From positions 3,001,001 through 3,065,000 of the forward strand of contig NZ_PDCM01000002.1 of NCBI RefSeq assembly GCF_008634025.1: a DNA stretch of 64,000 nt, in the 5' to 3' direction. The notes under the pieces are model-generated. The model was not told where the DNA came from and did not search any database. It saw nothing but the letters and a program-made list of their open reading frames with translations. A program made the translations under genes and the position numbers. Of this stretch, positions 1 through 19,578 are shown piece by piece. The stretch is from Streptomyces albofaciens JCM 4342 (lineage in GTDB: Bacteria > Actinomycetota > Actinomycetes > Streptomycetales > Streptomycetaceae). Within the stretch, counting starts at the first letter, position 1; the number at the start of each line of letters is the position of its first letter.

Positions 1-2424
1 GTGCGGGGGTGCTTCGGGGCGTGGGTGCTGGGTCTGGTCGCTGACGATCTGCGAGCCGTCGGGGCGGCGGTTGTTGTGCGGTGGGTCGGCCGGAGCATCG
101 GGGCGCCGTGGGCCGTCCAGACGCGGGTTGTACGGCGGGCGGTCGGGGCGCGGTTGTTGGGTGGCGTCCTGGACGGGGCGGCGGCCGTCGGGGCGACGGT
201 TGGGCTGTGACGGGGGGTTCGCGTTTGACGGTGTGCTGCCGCGCGGTGGGGCGGCGTTCGACGGTGTGGGGCCCGCGTGGGGCGGCGGGGCGGCAGGCAT
301 GCCCATGGCCGGTCCCGCGTTTTGCGGGGTGTTCTGCGCCGGGCCGGGCGTCGGGCCCGCGTCCGGGGCGGGGGTGTGCGCGCTGGTGGGTGGCGGGGCG
401 GTCGCGGTGGCCGCGGACTGGGTGGACAGTTCGGTGTCGTCCCCCGCGTGCGGCATGGGGTCGCCCGAGACCGGGTCCCGCTGTTGTACGGGCTGGTGGT
501 GGGAGGGCGTGTGCTGGACGGGGGCGCCCTGGGGCGGCGTGCCGACGTGCGGCATGGCGGGACGGCCGCCACCGGTGCCGGTGGAGGCGTTGTCGCCGGG
601 TGCGGAGCCGGAGCTGTCGTTGCTGGTGTTTGGGGGGTTGCCGGGCATGGGGCCCGGGGTGGAGGTGGAGGTGTCAGGCCGGGGATCGGGCGTGGAGCTG
701 GGGGTCTCCTGTCGCGGGGCGGAATGGTCCGGGGCCGGGGTGGTGTCGGGCGCCGGAGCGGGCGCGGGCGCCGCGTCCGGGTGGGTGGGAGGCGGCGGGC
801 CCGGAGCGGGCTGGGTGGAGACGTTGGCGGGGTTGTTCTCGGGGTTGGGACGAGCCGGGTCCGGGGTGTGGTCAGGCGTCGGCTGGGTGGAGACCGGCTC
901 ATGGCCGGGGCCCGGCGTGGGGTGGGTGCTGCTGGTCTCGGAAGCAGGGCGCGCGTGGTCCGGGGTGGTGTCCGAGGTTGGCCGGGTCCCGGCGGAATCG
1001 GGGTCCGTACGCCCGGGCTCCGGGGTGGTGCCCGGGTCCTGCCGGGTGGACGGCGTGTCGGAGGGGCGGTCTGCGCCGTAGGGGTTGTGGTCGTTGCCGC
1101 CCTGGAAGCCGGCGTCGAAGGGGGAGCGCTGGTCCGGGGGTGGCAGGGGCTGGGCGCGGGGGGTGTCGCGGTTGCCGTCCGGGCTCGGGGTGGAGTGGTC
1201 GGGGGCGGCGGAGGGCGTGTGGCCGGAGCCGGTGTCCGGACCGGCGTTCGCACTCGCACTCGCACTCGTGCCCGTGCCCGTGCCGGTTTCGCCTGTGCGG
1301 GGGGTGTGGGAGGAACTGCCGCTTCCGCCGGTACCTTCCCCCGTGCCCGCGTGCGAGGTGGAACCGGAACCGCTGCCGGACCCAGACCCAGCCCCGGAAC
1401 CAGAGCCCGAGCCTGAGCCTGAGCCGGTTCCGCTGCCGCCGTTTCCGGAGCCGCCCGCATCGGATCCGCCGCCGGAGTGCGAGCCGCTGCCGCCATCCGT
1501 ACCCGTACCGGAACCGCCCCCCGAACCCGAGCCCGCACCGGACCCGGAGCCCGACCCGTTCCCGGCCCCCGCACCGCTGCCGCCGTCGCCGCTGCCGGAT
1601 CCGGAACCGCTGCCGGAGCCGCCCCCGTCACCGCCCCCGTCACCGTTCCCGCCGCCTGTCCCGCCACCACCGCCACCGTGGCCGGCGGCGGAGTCCAGGC
1701 CCTGGCGGGCACGGTGACCGGCGCGGTGGCCGGCGCCGTCGCGCAGGGATTCGCCGAGGGTCTCGCCGGTGTTCTTCAGGGCGTCCTTGCCCGCCTCGAC
1801 ACCCTTCTTGGTGGTGCGGCCCAGGTCATAGCCGTTCTGGGCGCCGAAGTTCTGGTTGACGGTCTGGGCGATCAGGTCGGAGGCCATGGCCTCCAGCGCG
1901 GAGATCACCGGTTCCTTGGCCGCCTCCATAATGGCGTCCAGCAGCTGCTTGGCGACCTCCTTGAGGATGCGCCGCACGATCTCACGGGTGGCCACCGTGC
2001 CCGCCGCCGCCCCGATCTCGGACAGGCCCAGGGTGAAGGGCGCCGCCGCCTGGGCCGCGATGATCTCCGCGGCCAGGATCGCCAGCTGCGTGATCACAGC
2101 GATCTTCATGCCGACGACCAGCGCCGCGGCCGCCTCCAGGGTGAAAGCGATGATCTCGGCGGCCTGGCGGGCATCGTCGAAGTAGCCGGAGCCGTCGGCG
2201 AACTTCTCCCACGTCTTGCTGAAGCCCTCGATGGCATCCCCGGCGTTGGCCGCCAGGACATTGCCCGCCGCGCTCGCGCCCCGGGCCTGATGACCGGCGA
2301 CCTCACCGGCGAACTGACGCCAGACCTGGGCGCACTCGATCAGCTTGTCCTCGTCGGCATGCGGCCAGTTGAAGCCCAGCATGTCCAGGACCCACTCCAG
2401 CGGATCCGGCAGCATGAGAGACAA
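1..2424 (-). CDS. WXG100-like N-terminal domain protein, type VII-secreted polymorphic toxin type (3' end outside window)
   Basis: The minus-strand frame is open from 2424 to base 1 (808 codons) and continues beyond the window. The first ~200 residues are a helical, Ala-rich domain (W-x-x-F around residues 35-40; [18 protein letters not shown] further on) typical of the CpnT/ESX-like N-terminal domains of actinobacterial secreted toxins. Then comes a Gly-Ser repeat tract (about 1240-1700) and a long Pro/Thr/Ser-rich linker down to base 1. In this family a toxin domain would follow the linker, but it is not visible here. Start: TTG at 2424 has a GGGGGAG Shine-Dalgarno 7 nt upstream; the ATG at 2415 would be 16 nt from it. 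Seen: open frame, composition and start signal. Inferred: secretion and toxin role. The plus-strand open frames across the repeat are shadows. Confidence 0.72.
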   Translation of the reverse strand, partial: MSLMLPDPLEWVLDMLGFNWPHADEDKLIECAQVWRQFAGEVAGHQARGASAAGNVLAANAGDAIEGFSKTWEKFADGSGYFDDARQAAEIIAFTLEAAAALVVGMKIAVITQLAILAAEIIAAQAAAPFTLGLSEIGAAAGTVATREIVRRILKEVAKQLLDAIMEAAKEPVISALEAMASDLIAQTVNQNFGAQNGYDLGRTTKKGVEAGKDALKNTGETLGESLRDGAGHRAGHRARQGLDSAAGHGGGGGGTGGGNGDGGGDGGGSGSGSGSGSGDGGSGAGAGNGSGSGSGAGSGSGGGSGTGTDGGSGSHSGGGSDAGGSGNGGSGTGSGSGSGSGSGAGSGSGSGSGSTSHAGTGEGTGGSGSSSHTPRTGETGTGTGTSASASANAGPDTGSGHTPSAAPDHSTPSPDGNRDTPRAQPLPPPDQRSPFDAGFQGGNDHNPYGADRPSDTPSTRQDPGTTPEPGRTDPDSAGTRPTSDTTPDHARPASETSSTHPTPGPGHEPVSTQPTPDHTPDPARPNPENNPANVSTQPAPGPPPPTHPDAAPAPAPAPDTTPAPDHSAPRQETPSSTPDPRPDTSTSTPGPMPGNPPNTSNDSSGSAPGDNASTGTGGGRPAMPHVGTPPQGAPVQHTPSHHQPVQQRDPVSGDPMPHAGDDTELSTQSAATATAPPPTSAHTPAPDAGPTPGPAQNTPQNAGPAMGMPAAPPPHAGPTPSNAAPPRGSTPSNANPPSQPNRRPDGRRPVQDATQQPRPDRPPYNPRLDGPRRPDAPADPPHNNRRPDGSQIVSDQTQHPRPEAPPH

Positions 2425-2605
2425 GACGCAACTCCCCCGTGTACATGCGTGAAATCGTTCAGTGGAAGGTGGCGGCCGGTGCGCGGCGCGGGTCGCTACC
2501 TGTCCGGGAAATCAGATGTCCGTCCGGCCCGGTGCCGGGGTGGAACCAACGGCACCCCTCGCCGCGGAGCCGGACTCATGGGTTCCGGTCACACGCCGGC
2601 CAGGA

Positions 2606-3082
2606 TCAGGGCGTCTCCCGGCTCAGCAGCAGGCGGTAGAGCTCCACGGCGTCCTCCGGCGGGTGGTTCGGAAGGAACGTCACCTGGCCGTCGGCCTTGG
2701 CGATGACGGCGTTGCTGCCACCCGGGCAGGGCGGCGGCACGGTCGGATCGTCGTGGACCGGATAGCCGGGGTAGATGAGGTAGCCGATGTCGAATTCGTG
2801 GACGAAAAGGCCGACCGGGCCGCCGGGCGAGCCCTCAGGCGGAAACAGCGTACGGCCGATCTCCAGCGCGTGATCGGCATCGGTCGGCACCACCGCGGGA
2901 GGAGTGGCGGACGGCGGGGGCGGCGGAGCGTAGGGCGGCAGCGAGGGCGGCTGAGGGCCCGGGGCGCCCGCCGCGTTTCCGCCGGTGGTACCGGCCGCGT
3001 TCCCCTCCGTGCCGGCGTTTCCGTTGTTACGGGCGAAAGCCGCGTCATCCGGTATTCCACCCGTATTGCCGGATTCCGTCAT
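2606..3082 (-). CDS. Hypothetical protein with Pro-rich N-terminus; possible immunity/partner protein
   Basis: 158 codons, ATG start with a GAGAGG sequence a few bases upstream. Residues 1-65 are low complexity (Asn/Gly/Ala, then Pro). Residues ~70-158 form a compact domain with LFVHEFDIGYLIYP and, near the end, DGQVTFLPNHPPEDAVELYR. It lies directly upstream of, and on the same strand as, the toxin-like gene (181-bp gap), so the two may be co-transcribed. Short proteins with a hydrophobic core and a DG-x-V-x-F-L-P strand are common as immunity proteins of the YrhB type, but I do not recognise this family with certainty. The immunity role is inferred from position only. Confidence 0.6.
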   Translation of the reverse strand: MTESGNTGGIPDDAAFARNNGNAGTEGNAAGTTGGNAAGAPGPQPPSLPPYAPPPPPSATPPAVVPTDADHALEIGRTLFPPEGSPGGPVGLFVHEFDIGYLIYPGYPVHDDPTVPPPCPGGSNAVIAKADGQVTFLPNHPPEDAVELYRLLLSRETP

Positions 3083-3329
3083 GGAATGACCCTCTCGTTC
3101 TCATGCCTCACCTGTCTGCCGATCAACCTAACCGACGCGCCTGACGCCCTTTCGGTTTCCGTGGGCAACGCGGCTCCCGGCTTCTCGTCACTTCGGCGGC
3201 AGGTGTCGGCAGCGCGATTCACGTCCGGTGTCGGCAGCGTGATTCACGTACGGGGTTTCCCGTCCGCCCGGCCCCCCACCGCCCCCACCGGTCTCCCCCA
3301 CCGATCACAGCCCCACGTCCGAGGCCCCG

Positions 3330-3809
3330 TCACGCGCCTCGGCCGGCCGCCCTGTCCGACGTCGGCCAGACGTACGGCAGCCCTGACGGAACGTCCGGAA
3401 AATAAGCCCGGTAATGCCCCGGATCTTTCGTCACCAACGCCGACTGATGGCTCCGATGGAATTCCGAGTCACCCAGCCAATTCGGCAGTTCTCCGGCATC
3501 CGACAGTTCGCTGTACGAACGTACGGAAGCCTGCGGGCGGTACGAGCCGAAATCCGTGGCCAGCGTCGTTGCGCACGTGTCCCGCCGCCCCGCTGCCGTC
3601 CACTCCCGGCACATTTCCAGGCCGTAGCGGACGAGTGCCTCCTCGTAGCCCTGCCACATGCGGACGGCCGGGTGGTGGCGCCAGCCGTAGCCGGGGACGG
3701 TGAGGCCGCGGAGGACCTGGAGGGTTTCCACCCGCTGTTTGCCCAGGCGGCGGGTGTCGAGGACGGCGGCGGAGGCTGCGAAGTCGGGGTAGGGGAGGAA
3801 GGTCTGCAT
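3330..3809 (-). CDS. MSMEG_6728-like protein, pyrimidine dimer DNA glycosylase family
   Basis: 159 codons from ATG at 3809. The N-terminus MQTFLPYPDFAASAAVLD followed by RRLGKQRVETLQ is the hallmark of the actinobacterial MSMEG_6728 family, which carries the pyrimidine dimer DNA glycosylase (T4 endonuclease V type) fold. The conserved R-L-x-K-Q-R, the P-A-V-x-M-W (residues ~48-52) and Y-G-x-E-M-C segments are all present. Family knowledge suggests cleavage of UV-damaged DNA, though biochemical proof for actinobacterial members is thin. It is monocistronic here; the 247 bp between it and the gene ending at 3082 hold nothing I can identify. C-terminal residues are low complexity. Confidence 0.85.
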   Translation of the reverse strand: MQTFLPYPDFAASAAVLDTRRLGKQRVETLQVLRGLTVPGYGWRHHPAVRMWQGYEEALVRYGLEMCREWTAAGRRDTCATTLATDFGSYRPQASVRSYSELSDAGELPNWLGDSEFHRSHQSALVTKDPGHYRAYFPDVPSGLPYVWPTSDRAAGRGA

Positions 3810-3852
3810 GGGGTCAGGTGTATGTCCCTGTGACTGCCTTCCGTGGGATCGG

Positions 3853-3895
3853 CGGGGCCCGCTACATCATCCGGGCGAGGGCGTAGCGGGCCCCG
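3853..3895 (-). terminator. Hairpin terminator of the NRPS gene
   Basis: A perfect 13-bp stem (left arm 3853-3865 CGGGGCCCGCTAC, right arm 3883-3895) with a 17-nt loop, starting 14 bp past the NRPS stop codon. There is no clear U-tract, as is usual in Streptomyces. It separates the NRPS from the glycosylase gene that follows on the same strand. Confidence 0.75.
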
Positions 3896-3908
3896 TTCTT
3901 CCCAACGC

Positions 3909-14612
<10,704 letters not shown>

Positions 14613-14720
14613 TGGTCCTCCACTCGTCGGCCGGCGCCTGGAGCGGGCCGTTCAAAAGGGTCGAAAGCGGGAATGGGGCTGCCTTGCCCGGCCGGCGGGC
14701 GCTCTGCGAAGGTGATCGCC

Positions 14721-15485
14721 ATGGGGGCGAGCGGACAGCCGTGGGCGATGGTGGCGGGCACGGACGAGGTGCTGGAGCTGGTTCCGGCGTACGACCGGCT
14801 GCTCACCGAAGTCGAGCGGCGGCGTGCCGACGCGATGCTGAAAGCACGCGCCCGGGCCGACTTCGTCGCCGCCCACGTGCTGGTGCGGCTGTGCGCGGCC
14901 CGGCTGCTGGACCGGCCCGCCGACGTCCGGGCACTGAAGCAGCTCGTACTGGAACAGCGCTGCCCCGGCTGCGGCTCCGCCGAGCACGGCCGTCCGGCGC
15001 TGGCCGGGCTGCCGCAGGTTTCCGTGAGCCTGTCGCACACCACGGGCGTGGTGGCCGCGGCGGCGGGCCACGAACCGGTCGGTGTCGACGTGGAGCGGCG
15101 CGGGCTGCCGGACGGCATACGGGGTGCCGCGGGCCGGGTGCTGAGCACGGCCGAGCGGACGGCGATGCGTGAACACGCCGACCCGGACGCGTACTTCCTG
15201 CGCCAGTGGGTGCGCAAGGAATGCTTCATCAAGCTCGGCAGGGCGACGCTCGGCGGGCTGGCCGCCGTCGACCTCTCGGGCCTGCCGGTCGGGCCGGACG
15301 GCGCCGGTGCGGACGACGTCTCGAACGGCCTGTCCCGCCACGGCGACCTGTACGTGCTCGACCACACGGACACGCGCCGGGACGCGGTCGCCGCCGTGGT
15401 GAGCACGGGCCGTCCGCGCATCGGCGCGCCACGCCCGCTCGCCGCTCCGGAGCCACCCGCAGTCCCCCAGGGCCCGGCCACCTGA
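14721..15485 (+). CDS. 4'-phosphopantetheinyl transferase, Sfp type
   Basis: 254 aa. It should convert apo carrier proteins (the NRPS PCPs, the PKS ACP and the two free carriers) to holo form using CoA. Motifs: VSLSHTTG (residues ~95-102), VGVDVERR with the Mg-binding Asp and Glu (~115-122), and W-x-x-K-E-x-x-x-K as QWVRKECFIKLG (~160-171). Start: ATG at 14721 with GAAGGTGA about 6 nt upstream; in-frame ATG 14673 and GTG 14712 are less well placed. It is divergent from the NRPS across a 108-bp gap that must hold both promoters, and convergent with the adenylation gene (10-bp gap). The dedicated cluster role is inferred from position. Confidence 0.93.
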   Translation: MGASGQPWAMVAGTDEVLELVPAYDRLLTEVERRRADAMLKARARADFVAAHVLVRLCAARLLDRPADVRALKQLVLEQRCPGCGSAEHGRPALAGLPQVSVSLSHTTGVVAAAAGHEPVGVDVERRGLPDGIRGAAGRVLSTAERTAMREHADPDAYFLRQWVRKECFIKLGRATLGGLAAVDLSGLPVGPDGAGADDVSNGLSRHGDLYVLDHTDTRRDAVAAVVSTGRPRIGAPRPLAAPEPPAVPQGPAT

Positions 15486-15495
15486 CCGCCGCCCC

Positions 15496-17163
15496 TCACG
15501 CCAGCAGCTCGGCGAGCCGCGCGCGGTTGAGCTTGCCGTTGTCGTTGTGCGGCAGTTCGTCCAGGCGCCGGATGCGGCGCGGCACCATGTGCAGCGGGAT
15601 GTGCTGCCGCAGCCAGTGGCCGAACTCGTGCGCGCGCATCTCCTTGCCCAGGTAGGCGGCGAGCAGCCGTACCTCGTCCTTGACGGTGACGGCCACCACG
15701 GCGGCCTCGGTCACCTCCGGGTGGCGCCGCATCGCGGCCTCGACCTCGCCCAGCTCCACCCGGTGCCCCATGATCTTGACCTGGCTGTCCAGCCGCCCGC
15801 GGTGCACCAGCCGGCCGTCCTCCCGGCGGACCCGGTCGCCGGTGCGGTACCAGTGGGCGCGGGTGAGCGGGCCGGTGCCGTCGTACGGGACGGCGGGCGC
15901 GCCCGGTTCGTGGCGCACGAAGCGTCCGGCGTTGTCGGCCGGGTCCAGGTAGCCGTCGAAGCGCTGGGCGCCGCGCACGCACAGTTCCCCGTCGTCGCAC
16001 GGGCGCCCCTCCTCGTCCAGGAGGACCGCTTCCATGTGCGGGTACGGCTGCCCGATGGGGACCGTGCCGTTGGAGCTGCCCGCCGTGCCGGCGGCGTCGG
16101 TGAGGTCGTGGTCGGTGAGGTCGTGGTCGGTGCAGGTGATGGTCAGCTCGGTCGGGCCGTACAGGTTGTGGATACGGGTGCCGGGCGCGACCTGCTGCCA
16201 CAGCGCGGTCAGCTGCGCGGTGACCGGCTCGGCGCTGAAGCAGCTGTGGCGGAGCGTGGTGACCTGCCCCAGCGGCAGGTTTCCGTAGCGCTGGGCGGTG
16301 GTGACCAGGGACGGTACGGAGAACCAGTGGGTGAGCCGGCGGCGTACCACGTAGTCCACGGGCCGGTACAGCTCGTCCTGGTCCGGCACGACGACGGTGG
16401 CGCCGGAGCCCCAGGCCACGAACAGGTCGTAGACGGACGGGTCGAAGGTCAGGCCGAAGGTCTGGGACATCCGGCAGCCGGGGCCCGCCTCGTGGCGGGC
16501 GATGTTGTACGCGATGTACGGGGAGACGTTGCGGTGGCGGATCGGCACGCCCTTCGGGCGGCCCGTCGAGCCGGAGGTGAACAGCAGGTACGCCTCCGCC
16601 TCCGGGTCGGCCGGGGCCGCGGGCAGGGCGCCCTCCGGCGGCTGCGGGAGGCCGTCGCCGTCCGCCGGTACGACGGTCACCGCGGGCCGGAAGCCGTCGG
16701 GCAGGCCGGCGAACGTGGCGCGGTGCTCCTCGCCGACGAGGATCGCGCCGACCCCGGCGCGGCGGGCGATGTCGAGGTTGCGGGGCAGCGGGTGGTCGGC
16801 GTGGAGGGGGACGGCGGAGGCGCCGAGGCGCTGGACGGCCAGGTACGCCACGTAGGCGGCCACCGTGCGGGAGGCGACCAGCGCGATTCTGGCGGGCGGG
16901 CGCGCGGGGCCCATGGCGCCCTCGGCGGGCAGCTCGTCGAGGATGCGGGCCGCCAGGGCCTCCGCCCTGCGGTGCAGTTCGCCGTAGCTCAGGACCCGGT
17001 CGCCCAGTTCGAGGGCCGGGGCGCCGGGCCACCGGCGGGCGGAGTCGGCGAACCACTGGTGGAGGGTGCGGTCTTCCAAGGCGGGCTCCTGGCGTACGGG
17101 GTCCACGGGGAACGGGGCGGGAGTCGGGGCGGGGGCGCTGACTGCGGTGGGCGGGCGGTTCAC
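15496..17163 (-). CDS. Free-standing amino-acid adenylation (AMP-binding) enzyme
   Basis: 555 aa; GTG start overlapping the MFS stop (GTGA). The full ANL core is present: LFTSGSTGRPKG (A3), NLYGPTELT (A5), WYRTGDRVR (A7), GHRVELGEVE (A8) and NDNGKLNR with the catalytic Lys (A10). There is no carrier domain. Pocket residues by alignment to GrsA begin D-P-Y and continue F-H-C-L-I-T, unlike any code I recognise. The THWFSVPS segment is common in stand-alone amino-acid ligases. It is the last gene of the ten-gene operon. Likely role (inference): loading the free carrier at 26348-26752 with the amino acid that accepts the tripeptide. An aryl or alkyl acid ligase cannot be excluded, although the conserved pocket Asp argues for an amino acid. 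Confidence 0.88.
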   Translation of the reverse strand: MNRPPTAVSAPAPTPAPFPVDPVRQEPALEDRTLHQWFADSARRWPGAPALELGDRVLSYGELHRRAEALAARILDELPAEGAMGPARPPARIALVASRTVAAYVAYLAVQRLGASAVPLHADHPLPRNLDIARRAGVGAILVGEEHRATFAGLPDGFRPAVTVVPADGDGLPQPPEGALPAAPADPEAEAYLLFTSGSTGRPKGVPIRHRNVSPYIAYNIARHEAGPGCRMSQTFGLTFDPSVYDLFVAWGSGATVVVPDQDELYRPVDYVVRRRLTHWFSVPSLVTTAQRYGNLPLGQVTTLRHSCFSAEPVTAQLTALWQQVAPGTRIHNLYGPTELTITCTDHDLTDHDLTDAAGTAGSSNGTVPIGQPYPHMEAVLLDEEGRPCDDGELCVRGAQRFDGYLDPADNAGRFVRHEPGAPAVPYDGTGPLTRAHWYRTGDRVRREDGRLVHRGRLDSQVKIMGHRVELGEVEAAMRRHPEVTEAAVVAVTVKDEVRLLAAYLGKEMRAHEFGHWLRQHIPLHMVPRRIRRLDELPHNDNGKLNRARLAELLA

Positions 17164-18437
17164 GGAGCGGCCTCCGCCGGTGCCTCCGGGGCCCCGGCAC
17201 GCTGTTCCTGCGCCGCCCCCATCCGTACGACCGGCCGCGCGACCAGCACGAACAGCAGCAGTACACCGGCTCCGGCGGCCACGTACGGGATGTTGACCTC
17301 GACCAGCTTGGCGACCGCGCCGCCGGCCAGCGCGCCCAGCGGGATGGTGCCGGTGCCCACCAGGCGGTAGACGCCGTTGAGGCGGCCCAGCTGGTCGGGC
17401 GGGGTGGTGGCCTGGCGGAAGGAGACGGTCAGCGCCTGGTAGACGGCGGCGCCGAGCGTCATGAGGGCGAAGCCGGCGGCCGCGACGAGCGCGTGCCGCA
17501 CCAGGCCGGTGAGCAGCATGGCGACGCCCATCAGGACCATGCCGCCGAGCGCGGCCGGGAAGAGCCCGAAGCGGCCGGCCAGCCGCGAGTTGAGCAGTCC
17601 GCCCACGATGCCGCCGAGCGCGCCGACCGCCAGGAACACGCCGAACGCCGCTTCCGGGAGGCCGAGCCAACGCACCACGTAGAGGACTTCGAGGGTGCCG
17701 GTGACACCCATGAAGAAGTTCAGCGCGCCGAGCATGCCCGCGAGGGTGGCCAGCAGCCGGTCGGTGCGGAGCAGGCGTACACCGTCCAGGATCATGGTGC
17801 GCCAGCGCGGCGCGTCGCCCGGCCCCGTGGTCCGGCCGACGGGCGCGGGAAAGCGCGGCAGGGTGACCAGCAGGACCACCCCGAGCAGGAACGACACCCC
17901 GTCGATCAGGAACGGCAGGCCCGCGCCGGCGACGAAGGCGAGGCTGCCGAGCGGCTGCCCGGCCGAGTCGCGGAAGATCAGCTGCGCCACGTGGAGGCGC
18001 CCGTTGGCGGCGGCGAGCCGGTCCGTGGTCACCACCATCGGCAGGTACGACTGGGACGCGACGACGTGCACCGTCTCGCCCAGCCCGAGCACCGCCGCCA
18101 CCGCGCAGACCACCGGCAGGCTCACCACGCCCGTGACCACGGTCAGCGTGAGGACCAGGACGGCGGCGGCCCGCAGCAGGTCGATGCCGATCAGCAGGGA
18201 ACGCCGGTCGGCCAGGTCCGCCCAGACCCCGGCCAGCGGCGACAGCAGCAGCGGCAGCCAGTTGGCGACCGTGACCAGGGAGATCAGCAGCGGGTCGGTG
18301 GTCAGGGAGAGGGCGAGCAGCGGCAGGGCGGTGAGCCGTACGCCGTCGCCGAGCGCGGAGACCGCGGTGGACGCCCACAGCCGCCCGAAGGGCGTGAAGC
18401 GGCCGCGGGGGACGTGCGCGCCCGGCCCCTCCGTCAT
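17160..18437 (-). CDS. MFS transporter, probable product exporter
   Basis: 425 aa with about 12 hydrophobic segments. The N-terminal stretch RLWASTAVSALGDGVRLTAL and the GVWADLADRRSLL loop between TM2 and TM3 match the drug-efflux MFS family (MFS_3/enterobactin-exporter type). ATG start overlaps the stop of the FkbH-like gene (ATGA), and its own stop overlaps the start of the adenylation gene, so it is translationally coupled on both sides. Role inferred: export of, or self-resistance to, the cluster product at the cytoplasmic membrane. Confidence 0.9.
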   Translation of the reverse strand: MTEGPGAHVPRGRFTPFGRLWASTAVSALGDGVRLTALPLLALSLTTDPLLISLVTVANWLPLLLSPLAGVWADLADRRSLLIGIDLLRAAAVLVLTLTVVTGVVSLPVVCAVAAVLGLGETVHVVASQSYLPMVVTTDRLAAANGRLHVAQLIFRDSAGQPLGSLAFVAGAGLPFLIDGVSFLLGVVLLVTLPRFPAPVGRTTGPGDAPRWRTMILDGVRLLRTDRLLATLAGMLGALNFFMGVTGTLEVLYVVRWLGLPEAAFGVFLAVGALGGIVGGLLNSRLAGRFGLFPAALGGMVLMGVAMLLTGLVRHALVAAAGFALMTLGAAVYQALTVSFRQATTPPDQLGRLNGVYRLVGTGTIPLGALAGGAVAKLVEVNIPYVAAGAGVLLLFVLVARPVVRMGAAQEQRAGAPEAPAEAAP

Positions 18438-19573
18438 TCCCACGGTTTTTCCGTGCCGTCGCCGGACCACAGGTCCGGGCCCGTCGCGGTGAGGGTGGTG
18501 GGCGCGGCCTGGCGCTGCGGCACCAGGTGCAGGCGCTGGAGGTCCGCCGGGGCGTCCGCGGCCGGCTCGCGGCCGTCCTGGCAGGCGCAGGGCTTGGAGT
18601 CGAAGCCCGCGAAGCGGTAGGCGACCTCCATGATCCGGTTGCGCTCGGTGCGCCGGAAGTCGGCCTCCAGGTGCACACCGGCCCGGGTGGCCTGGTCGGC
18701 GATCCAGCGCAGGACGTGCGTACCGATGCCGAAGTTGACCACGCGGCAGGAGGTGGCGAGCAGCTTCAGGCGCCAGCTGGCCGGCTGCCGCTCCAGCAGC
18801 GCCACGCCGACCGCGCCGTGCGAGCCGAAGCGGTCCTCGACGGTGGTGACCAGCACCTCGTGGTCCGGGTCGGTCAGCAGGGCGCGCAGGTCGGCGTCGG
18901 AGTAGTGCACGCCGGTGGCGTTCATCTGGCTGGTGCGCAGGGTCAGTTCCTCGACGCGCGCGAGGTCGTCCGCGTCGGCGCGGGCGATGCGCATCCGCAT
19001 GTCCAGGGAGCGCAGGAAGTCCTCGTCCGGCCCGTTGAACTCGCTCTGGGCCGCCTCGCGCCGGAACTTCTCCTGGTACATGGCCCGGCGGCGGCGCGCG
19101 TCGCCGGTGACGGTGGGCGTGAAGTCGGCGAGGTCCGGCAGGCCGGCCGCCTCCGCCGCGTCGTAGCAGCGCACGTCCGGCAAGTGGTAGGCGACCTCGG
19201 CGCGCTCGGTGTGCTGGTCGTCGATGAACGCGATGGTGTGCTGCGCGAAGTTCAGCTGTTCGGCGACGGCGCGGACGGCGTCCGACTTGCGGCCCCAGCC
19301 GATGTGCGGCAGGACGAAGTACTCGGCGACGCCCAGCGCCTCCAGCCGTGCCCAGGCGTCGTCGTACTCGTTGCGGCTGGCGACCGACTGGAGGATGCCG
19401 CGCTCGTCGAGGGCGCGCAGCGTCTTCAGGACGCCGGGGCGCAGCCGAAGCTCGTCGTTCTCCAGCAGGGTGCCCTGCCACAGGGTGTTGTCCAGGTCCC
19501 AGACCAGGCACTTCACCGCGGGGCGCGCCGCCCCCGTCGTGGTGCCGGTCTCCGCCGTGCCGCTGCCCGCCAT
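18434..19573 (-). CDS. FkbH-like HAD-family enzyme (glyceryl-S-ACP formation)
   Basis: About 379 aa. The N-terminal HAD domain has VWDLDNTLW (DxDxT nucleophile motif) and FIDDQHTERAEV. The C-terminal part (from ~230) is the GNAT-like domain found in FkbH proteins (TSQMNATGVHYSDADL, LLATSCRVVNFGIGTHVL). The family takes 1,3-bisphosphoglycerate and loads a glyceryl unit onto an ACP; here the partner ACP would be 21710-22003. Start: a GGGAGG ribosome site lies 10 nt before ATG 19573 but only 1-2 nt before ATG 19582, which would give the ATGA overlap seen elsewhere in the operon, so the start is ambiguous by three codons. Confidence 0.92.
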   Translation of the reverse strand: MAGSGTAETGTTTGAARPAVKCLVWDLDNTLWQGTLLENDELRLRPGVLKTLRALDERGILQSVASRNEYDDAWARLEALGVAEYFVLPHIGWGRKSDAVRAVAEQLNFAQHTIAFIDDQHTERAEVAYHLPDVRCYDAAEAAGLPDLADFTPTVTGDARRRRAMYQEKFRREAAQSEFNGPDEDFLRSLDMRMRIARADADDLARVEELTLRTSQMNATGVHYSDADLRALLTDPDHEVLVTTVEDRFGSHGAVGVALLERQPASWRLKLLATSCRVVNFGIGTHVLRWIADQATRAGVHLEADFRRTERNRIMEVAYRFAGFDSKPCACQDGREPAADAPADLQRLHLVPQRQAAPTTLTATGPDLWSGDGTEKPWE

Positions 19574-19578
19574 GCCGG

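Noticed and set aside
1240..1700. CRISPR-like short repeats
   Set aside because: Degenerate codon repeats encoding a Gly-Ser tract; no unique spacers, no cas genes.
81..1859. Long plus-strand frames over the left edge
   Set aside because: Arg/Gly/Cys-rich shadow of the Gly-Ser/Pro-rich toxin-like gene read on the minus strand.
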